DNA of 64,000 bases, taken from Bemisia tabaci (taxonomy: Eukaryota; Arthropoda; Insecta; Hemiptera; Aleyrodidae). The stretch lies in contig NC_092793.1 in assembly GCF_918797505.1 (NCBI RefSeq), forward strand, positions 77,683,912 to 77,747,911. Direction: 5' to 3'. Each line of letters starts with the position of its first letter. Positions within the stretch are counted from its first letter, which is position 1. The position numbers and the translations under genes were made by a program. This document shows, one piece after another, positions 56,290 through 64,000 of the stretch. Under the pieces are notes generated by a model. The model worked only from the letters and a program-made list of their open reading frames with translations, ran no database searches and was not told the DNA's origin.

Positions 56290-59200
56290 TTATACAGATT
56301 CCTGAACAGGCGGTTCATAATCGTCAGGTCGGTCAACTTTTTCACCAGATTCCGTAGTAATGGTCGTACCTTGGCCCTCTCCGTGGAGTTCAAGAAGTTT
56401 TGTCAAGTCAAAACGAGGTTTCTTCAATACTTTCACCTGGAACAAATAGGAAATATTAAAAATTGTCTTAGAATCGGAGTTGCTGACTGTCTGGGAAAGT
56501 CGGGGAATTTACGATGACCGGGAAAAGTTAAAAATGAAAATTGGGATTTTGAAGATCAATAAATTATGGCAACTATGTAGAATGCATTTCTCAGTGTTAG
56601 TGATCATTCTCTCCATGTTGACATTCATATAGAGCATACGAAATACTACATTAAAACGATTTACAACGATTCAGGTAAATTTGATTATCAACAGATACCC
56701 ATGCTGATGTATTTCACAAGGAAAGATCACATGGTGTTAGATTTAGATTTTGGGAAGAGTGTGGCTAAAGTTTCTACAAGCAAAATCATAGGATCCTTCT
56801 TTTGACGTGTTAGAGAATGGGCTCTAGAACTGGAAAAAAAAACCTGGGAAAAATGCCACCGACGGAGGAGGCAAACTGATGAATATGTAGCTTCAGCGCC
56901 GCAATAGTCCAGTTGCCAAGAGCGCTGCGTGCTGCGATCCTGGGTTCAATCCCCAGCATCTCATCATGACATTTAGTCCTCCCTGTGATGTTTTGTTTTC
57001 ATTCACCCTTACTTGCATCCAATAGTACACATGACTATCTTTTCCCAGATATTTATACATGATGAGCAAGGATTATCTATTATAATCATTATTAATTAAA
57101 TGAGCACTGTACAGCTTTTCAAGAACGATGTAATACAGGTAAAGTTCTTCCTTATTATCATTGTTCGTTTGTTACTTATCTTTTTCTTTCTATTTTCTCC
57201 CTTTAGCACTCTAATTGATCACATGCTATTTCACATACATACTTGTACGTAATAACAAATGTAATAGATAATCATCATTCATTATATATACATAACCAGG
57301 AAAAGATGGTGCATAGCACAGTTTTGGAAGAAAGAAAGAAAATCAGAGAGAGGATTAAAAATTAGGATGAGACACTGGGGATTGAATCCAGGACCTGTTG
57401 GCCTTCCTTGATGAAATTAATAATTCTATCAACAAATCACAACTGATTTACCAAGCGATGAGACAAATTAGAAAAACATCTGCATCTTAAGAACATCAGT
57501 CGTTAGCAACTTCGTGCTTTTATCTCACTTGATGCTAAAAACCTAATAATGCAATGGGACTGGAAAATATATCCAAGATCTTCAATTCCATCTTATCCTG
57601 ACGTCGTTCACATGAGGAAATGGATAGGACTGGAGAGAAAATCTGTGGCTGAAGAGCAAAATCACAGTTCTCCATTGCGGTGTTCCAAAATTTCTGCTAC
57701 TATTTTATTTTTTGAAGGGAAACAGGTCAACTTGATGGCTTCAAATTTAGACAGAATATTTTTCTGACAGAGAAGAAATGTTAAGTTAATTTTCAAGAAA
57801 TTATGTTGACTATTTCTCCGAAGGAAAAATGAGGTATGACGGGAAGTCTGTATATTCACAAACGGAGACACATGATTTTGCTCTTTAGTCATCAAAATTC
57901 TTCTCATGATTAGCTGAATTTATGACTTAACAATGGACCACTAGACAAGGTACGAATTTCAGCATTCTGATACATGATTCTTAACCAAAATTTCACGTAG
58001 AACACGATACGCACAACGAAAATTACCGAAATGAACTTCTTACGAAGATATTTAATGATTCTTGATACGTGAATTCAAACCACTCGCTCATGAAAACTCA
58101 ATACTCTACGTGATTCACACCCGCACTAAACGTTTATCATGACAGTCTCTGCGATATAAAAATCTGGCAACCTCAATCTTGACGATTTGGCTCAGCTATA
58201 GCAATTGGCTTATAGTTTGAACGACACATGGTGGGAAATGAACATTGCTCGATTGAGAAGATTGCTGAAACTGCTATAGTGCGCGATTTGACTCACATAG
58301 AGCTTTGAGTTTCTTGTGAGCGGGCAGTTCAAATTTCTTGTAACCAATATGAAATAAAAACGTTAATATCTTCCTTAGGAGTTGGTTTCAGTAATTTTCG
58401 TTGCGCGAATCGGGTTCTACGTGAAATTCTGGTTAAGAAACATGTATTAGAATCCTTTAACTCGTACCTTGTCTAGTGGTCCATTAAGTGACTTTTTGAG
58501 ATTTTACTGGATGTACACTGTCTGACTTACCTTCCGGATGTACACATCATGCAGAGGATACGTGCTTTGGACTTTCTTTTCAATCTCTTTAGCAATGGAA
58601 TCAGGGAGGAGCTTGTTGACAACTTCTTTTAATTCAATCGTTGTTACTTCTTGCGCAATCTGATCGACCATTTTTTTCCTAATTTGGCAAACCTGTAAAA
58701 AAAAAACGCTTTGAATATGTTGTAAAGATTATAAAGTCTACGAGCATGAGACTTGGGAAATAGCTTTTGTTGGAAAAACAAGACACTCCAGTTACTTTCT
58801 CCCTTTCAGGGGATTGTAGAACAAAAACTTGAAGTTAGCTGCCATGTATCAGCGAGCCACTTTCAACAAAATAGAAAATAGTTGTCAATTTTTTTCATTT
58901 TTTTTCTTTCAATTTCTTGCAGATAAGTTTTTGTGGAATGAAAGAATAGAAAATATATGAATTGACTCTTTGCTCAGCTTGCCTTTATTTGGCCATGCAG
59001 GTAGACTACTACGAACCCAACTTGTAGCCGGCACTTCCAAGTTTCTCAGAAATGATGTGTCCTATAAAAAAAAAATCTGAACCTCTTTTGCAGTGCTGAG
59101 GAAAAACGCCAGATGAACATTCAAATGCTGCTAAATTTCGACTCGGAAAATATTCATTTTTGAGGAAAGTTATTAACATTTTCTGACAAAATTTTCAGAC

Positions 59201-62200
59201 ATTTTAGATCAAATTACAAACAAAATTCTCTAAAAATCAAGGGAAAGGTGTTGATCAATTTTTCCTAAAATTTGTGATGTGTCAGTGGAAATTTGGCGAT
59301 GTCTAAAGGCTCATACAATGTTTATCCTTAGTACGGCAGTCCTTGGAATCCTATACATAGACAGTGCTTTTTTCCCCAAAAACAAAAAATTTGGCACCTT
59401 AACTCATTCAATTTTTTTTCAAGCAATGTAAAAAAAAATTAAGAATTCTTCGGCATTCTTAATTTTTTAGTTGTTAAGTTCGCTTAACAACAAGCAGTTT
59501 TAAAATCCAGCTCGTTACTTAGGTCAACTATCTTTTTCAAAATGCTGGGGGTATGATTGTTGATTCATACCATTGGCAATGAGTTGGACAATGACCTCAG
59601 CTTCATCCTATATCCATCAATAATCTGGAACAGCTAGCTTTTCCTCTGAGGTTTTGAGAGAAAATTCTTTTATCCAAAAACTTGGTAAATGATAAAGAAA
59701 GAAGGTCATTTTTGGTCTGAGCGGCCTAAATAGCTGTGGCTTATGGCTGCGATTTATTGTCCACATTGTCTTGGCATTCTTTCATTCCTCCTGATCGATA
59801 TCATGCTATTATTTCTCAGACCCATAGAAATAAGTAATTTACGAACCTGCGTGTGTTTGGCGTAGCAGGTTTTCCTTTGGGATAGCTGGTCTTTGTGGGT
59901 GAATCCAATGCAGAACACTCTGAGGGTGTATCCGTCTTTAGTCTTAACATCTGTATTGGCTTCAATTAGTGTCTGTTAAAAGAGAAAAGTACATTTTAAT
60001 ACAAGTGTCTCTCTTGGCAAAGGGAGTAGGTAAACAAATATAATTTTACATAATAAACAATAAAACATTCTCTTGCAATGACACTAGTGCTCTGAGGTCT
60101 TCATGCATATGAGAATTTGTGAGATGTTCTTTTTTTTTAGATGCTGAAGCTTTCTTTTCTTCAGAACATCTGTCTGGACAAAAAGCAACCGCTCTCAAAA
60201 CATCCTCAGATTTTTATAATAAATGTCGAGCCATTGAGATATCACTCGGACATGACTTGGCATCCACACCTCTCTCTTGATCTGTTGGGCTCAATGCAAT
60301 GCCACCTCCCATGATAAGATTGCCTCATCCTTTGAGAGACAGGCCCATAAAATAGTACTGAGTAGACTAGATCTATCAACAAAGGTAATCATAAAAGCAA
60401 CATGTATCCTATTATTATGCACTGGTCCATCATAGGTTTTTCAAACTATCTTTGAAGTAAATAGGTCCTTCCTGCTTGTCAAGTTGGCAAATGAGGCACT
60501 ATCCTGCAAAGAAGGGGGAGTGGGGGAGTTGTCTGTCTTCGGTAACTGATGTACCTACGCAGCAGGTTCCTGCTAAAAGGTGAATTTAAGTCAAGGATCA
60601 CCTGTCAGGCTCCAGGTCAGGGCCTGACCTCATTTCATAATTTGGAGCGCAATAAATTGTCAATGACTGATCTAATCATCAAAATGTTATTGACATTCAA
60701 TTTTTCTCCCAACAGAAACCAAATTTAACTGAAAATGCTGCTAATTTGAGATGGACAAAGCTTCATTATTTGACAAACTTACTTTGATTTGTGATTTGCT
60801 GTATCTGAGTTATAATATCAATAGATACATACCTGCCATTTCTTGACCATGCTACGCAGTTTGTCAGTGGTTAAATCCATTCCATGGAAATTTGTCAATA
60901 CATTCCTACCCTGGACATCTTCTGCAATTAGCTTAAACTTTCTGTAAGATCTTTCAGCATCGTTGTCGTTTTGTAAATCAGCTAGCGAGACTTCAAATAC
61001 TCGTCCCTTTAGACCATCAGCAGCCAATTCTACATTCAAAAAGAATGAGAAAATGATTACTAAATAACATTTTTCATATTTAGGTGAAGAGTATGTGTTT
61101 AAATGGGTCTGATGAGTTAGAATTTTGAAATGGAATTTACTTCCAATTGCTACGAAGATAAGGATGACCATTTGAACAAATGGACATCTTGATGAGTTTC
61201 ATGGAAAATGCATTATGTCACGTAAGTTGTTCATTAATTTCTATTAAGGCTAATGCAACCGAGATGAGATTAATGATGATTTAATGGATTTAAGCTGCTC
61301 GAACACAGAGGCTGCGCCAACAGAATGTTTAATCCTGTTTACTCCAGTGTATTGCATTTTGTAAGTCCCAGATCGCTGCATTGTTGCCAAATGAATGCAT
61401 TCACATTTGAGTGAAGGAGTAGGGCTGTAAAATTCAGACTTATAACAAAATCTAGACCAAACATTATGATTTTTAGGTAAGATGATAGCTAGGTAGCCAA
61501 GATTGCATGTAGTACCATAACATTTGAGGAATCAGAAGCACCATCACACCATCAGGCAAAATGGACACGCGGTCGCATTTTCACAATGGGTGTCATGCAG
61601 TGCTACATGAATACCAGGTGTTAGCATTTCACTTGAAGCGGCGTCCTTGTCCTCCTAGCTGTCTTACCTCACCCACCCAAAGTCAAGCCTTACACCATGT
61701 TCTGATTGTGTTGAAAGTCTATATTAAAAATTGAACAACAATGTTGAGGGCTGTCAAACGCTTCAGATAGAAGACACAGCTTCCCAAGTGTGCTCCTCTC
61801 CTTCAATAGAGAAGCGCTGGAAGTGAACCTTCTGTTGGCATTAGCGTACATATTTTGTGGCCACACAAGGCATAAAATTATACGGTCAGATTTCCGTGAA
61901 ACAATCCTAATTTTTCAGGGGATCCGACAGATAATATGAAGTCCTTGAACTAAGGCCCCCAACAACAATGGAGACAGGTCGGCAACACTTAAAAATAATT
62001 GAAAAAGGAAATATTTTTTGCATGTGTAGAGGCACCTCAAAAGAGTCACTTCAATGTTGGTTCGTTTCTCTCTAATTCAACTTAGGGATACATAATTTTG
62101 AGTGATCAACATATTGTGCAGTAAATTGATTGGTTAAGGACCTAAACAAAAATGATAGCAGGCCAAAATTCTCAAGAATATGAGAAAAAGGGAATTTTTC

Positions 62201-63427
62201 ATGTTTGTTGAAGCACATCAAAAGAAGTCATTCCCGTTCAATCTGATAAGAAAATAGAAATCACAGAAAATCAGATGACCAAAATGGGGTGAATAATATT
62301 TCTCTCCCCAAAAAAGTACTTACTTGTTCCAACAGTCCTGTTGACTAAGGTTTTGCCTATTTGGCGTGTAGTGAACATGGAGGGTGCCTTGACATCGTAC
62401 CAATCTTTGCGGGTGAATGGGTCAACACTAAAACAGAAATCAAAATTTAAAATTTGTAGTTTTTGACTGAAAGTGAGGTATCAAGAGAATGCTATCTTAA
62501 ATATGATTGTGGTACATTCAATATGGGTTTTTATCATTTGACACTTTAGTTCCACTCCAGTAACTCATCGCCTTAAAAGTTTATTTACTTCAACATGGAA
62601 TCATGACCATATCAACTGTAACTGTGCAGAAATATTTCAGGGAAGTTGTTGATAAGCTGAAAACTTGGATTCCTCTTCACTCTTCCCTGCGTTGATGCTT
62701 AGAGGGTTGTAACTGGCTTAACTCTCAGGGTAAAATATCTTTCATTCCACCTAAGGTGATTCAGCTGTGTAGATCTGACTCAATCAGTCCAGCTTGTCTC
62801 CGGCTTTATGCTGAAAATTTTGTCTCTTTGTCAAATTAATACTGTAAAGGAGAAATAACAATTTCTTTACAATTCTACTGATAGATTTTCATAAACCTTC
62901 GTTGGAATATCACATAACCTTAAACTAATGGTCTGTTCGGAGATGATGGTGGGTCTATACTCCGGCTACTCCTTCCTTATTATAATTGCAGCGTGTCCTC
63001 ACATGCTAGTAGAATGATCATGAATATACTATTTTAACCAAATTGAAAACTGTAGTTTCGGTGCATTCACCAGTAGAGAAAACTGCAAAAAATGGAGGCA
63101 GAATGATGGGTCGAGAGTGCCTCGCGGGTCTCAGTGATTGTTCACATCTGGGTGACTTCTCACTGCTATTGCATTCACAGTCACATTTCTGAGTCTTGGT
63201 GTTAACCGCACGTTGTCCCTTTTTTCAGAAAAAGGGCATGCTCGGAAAACTGACCCATTATTTATCAACTTATCCTCAGTAGATGTCGGAGGCAAGTTCT
63301 AACCTATCGAGCCAAGAAAGTTGATCAGGTGCGGGCTTAAATTAAGATAAAGGTAAGTTACTTACATCTTCTTCTTGGCACCCTTCTTTCCACTTTTGGT
63401 TAAACCTTTATTTTTGCCAACTGCCAT
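56290..63427 (-). CDS. RpS3A: 40S ribosomal protein S3A (eS1), complete
   Basis: Six exons on the minus strand: 63366-63427, 62324-62427, 60833-61029, 59847-59972, 58531-58692, 56290-56436. They join in frame to 265 residues (human 264, Drosophila 268). The protein begins [20 protein letters not shown] and contains [17 protein letters not shown], the [11 protein letters not shown] core, [10 protein letters not shown] and a C-terminus [17 protein letters not shown], all typical of eS1. It is a structural protein of the small subunit near the mRNA exit channel. The start lies 10 bases after a possible TOP tract. Introns hold a tRNA-related inverted pair (56.9-57.4 kb) and three MITEs; one ends 45 bp from the exon 5 donor. 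No damage is visible in the coding sequence. Confidence 0.96.
56915..57410. repeat. inverted pair of tRNA-related (SINE-like) sequences in RpS3A intron 5
   Basis: The plus-strand block CTGGGTTCAATCCCCAGCAT (56940-56959) contains a pol III B-box-like GGTTCAATCCC. An inverted copy, CTGGATTCAATCCCCAGTGT, lies on the minus strand (57391-57372). Interior parts also pair (ATCTTTTCC near 57038 with GGAAAAGAT near 57300). Neither block folds as a full tRNA by eye. Confidence 0.55.
57648..57892. mobile_element. family L-like element in RpS3A intron 5
   Basis: Left block GCTGAAGAGCAAAATCACAG; right block CATGATTTTGCTCTTTAGTC. The inner GGGAAGTCTGTATATTCACA resembles the family L core. Confidence 0.6.
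57932..58485. mobile_element. 554-bp palindromic element, family J, copy 2, in RpS3A intron 5
   Basis: Ends AATGGACCACTAGACAAGGT and ACCTTGTCTAGTGGTCCATT are perfect inverses of 20 bp. It is two bases shorter than the copy at 19036-19591 and matches it closely. In transcript order it starts 45 bp after the exon 5 splice donor. Confidence 0.8.
59089..59339. mobile_element. inverted-repeat MITE, family A, copy 8, in RpS3A intron 4
   Basis: Left end GCAGTGCTGAGGAAAAACGC; right end TTTATCCTTAGTACGGCAG. Internal blocks GCTGCTAAATTTCG and AAATTTGGCGATGTC are paired. Confidence 0.7.
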
Positions 63428-63437
63428 GATTATTGTC

Positions 63438-63447
63438 AAAAGGAGGG
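63438..63447 (-). promoter_or_regulatory. possible 5' TOP tract of RpS3A mRNA
   Basis: CCCTCCTTTT on the minus strand, starting 20 bases before the ATG. Messages for ribosomal proteins begin with C followed by pyrimidines, so transcription may start here. Inference from position and composition. Confidence 0.45.
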
Positions 63448-63548
63448 CTTGGAAAATAACAATTGCACGTGGAACCTCGCGGAGGGAAGATAACGGAAGA
63501 GAGGTTAGGGAAAAGTTTGTTTACACTGTTACGCAGGTTGGTACAGTA

Positions 63549-63556
63549 TGACGTCA
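63549..63556. promoter_or_regulatory. perfect CRE/ATF palindrome TGACGTCA upstream of RpS3A
   Basis: An 8-bp perfect CREB/ATF-type site about 122 bp upstream of the RpS3A start codon and about 100 bp upstream of the possible TOP start. Binding is inference. Confidence 0.45.
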
Positions 63557-64000
63557 TTACCTACACAAAATCCGAAATTCGAATCATGGAAAATGAGCCT
63601 GTAAAGTTCGATGATTTTGCGTGGTAACCGAAATAAAATATAATTTGAAAAAAATTTTGAAGTATGACTTGTTTTCTATTTAATTAACCAAATCATTTTC
63701 GAGAAAATCGACGACATACATGTTTAGCACCCATCTACGTCATCGACAATAACCAAGATGCCCGCTGCATGATTGAGCGTTTTTGCAGGCAAAGACCCCC
63801 TACGATGTGCAGGCGATCACAGAGCGGGAGTAGCTGGTGGAGCGTGCGTGCAGCTCGCTCGGACTCCATGATTCTGCTCTGTTGCTCTCTCCTCTCCCCT
63901 ACTCTTTGCTCCTAATGGCGCCAAGCACAAATTTCACTCGCGGAGAAAAATTAAACTGCTCAGCTCAGGGAATTGGCATTTTTGATTGAGATTAAATTTC
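63557..64000. other. window edge, no gene recognised
   Basis: Contains a CT-rich, GC-richer block near 63.83-63.92 kb (CTCTGTTGCTCTCTCCTCTC) that could be a leader or promoter of a gene beyond the window. No coding exon is identified. Confidence 0.35.

Noticed and set aside
56925..56965. A functional tRNA gene
   Set aside because: Only a B-box-like half is present. I cannot form an acceptor stem or anticodon arm.
60600..60700. Box C/D snoRNA in RpS3A intron 3 (TGATGA and CTGA on the minus strand)
   Set aside because: The C box lacks the usual purine, there is no terminal stem by eye, and no guide region can be matched.

Overview
This window is eukaryotic nuclear DNA, almost certainly from an insect. 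It is AT-rich, its genes are split by introns with GT..AG borders, and its proteins are closest to what I know of insect orthologues. The dense small inverted-repeat elements and several repeat cores look to me like those of hemipteran, perhaps whitefly (Bemisia), genomes. That last step is an impression from memory and not something the sequence proves. I see no bacterial operon, CRISPR array, rRNA gene or viral gene.

Layout. Positions 1-30,500 are gene-poor and built largely of non-autonomous DNA transposons and other inverted repeats. From 30,559 on, the window carries five conserved genes in alternating orientation. (1) Src42A, minus strand, first coding exon only (30,559-30,968). (2) MOCS3/Uba4, plus strand, 8 coding exons (31,396-39,071). 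(3) CFAP20/Bug22, minus strand, 2 coding exons (42,214-43,293). (4) Caf1-55/RBBP4, plus strand, 10 coding exons (43,693-54,026). (5) Ribosomal protein S3A (eS1), minus strand, 6 coding exons (56,290-63,427). Genes 2-5 are complete: joining the exons I located gives 451, 193, 427 and 265 residues, all normal for their families.

The genes form two head-to-head pairs with short shared upstream regions: Src42A/MOCS3 (427 bp between start codons) and CFAP20/Caf1-55 (399 bp). Their 3' ends converge: MOCS3 faces CFAP20, and Caf1-55 faces RpS3A. They act in unrelated housekeeping processes: membrane tyrosine kinase signalling, tRNA thiolation and molybdopterin synthesis, cilia, chromatin, and translation. 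The shared point is compact promoter architecture, not one pathway.

The most distinctive content is the mobile DNA. There is a Transib-like family whose ends carry the V(D)J-type heptamer CACAGTG and GC-rich 5-bp target duplications. A hAT-like family has 8-bp duplications, and one copy is nested inside a Transib-like copy. There are also TTAA-flanked elements, a 2.4-kb foldback element with nearly identical 0.7-kb inverted arms, a roughly 250-bp family with nine copies, and a perfect 74-bp palindrome. Many copies lie in introns of the five genes.
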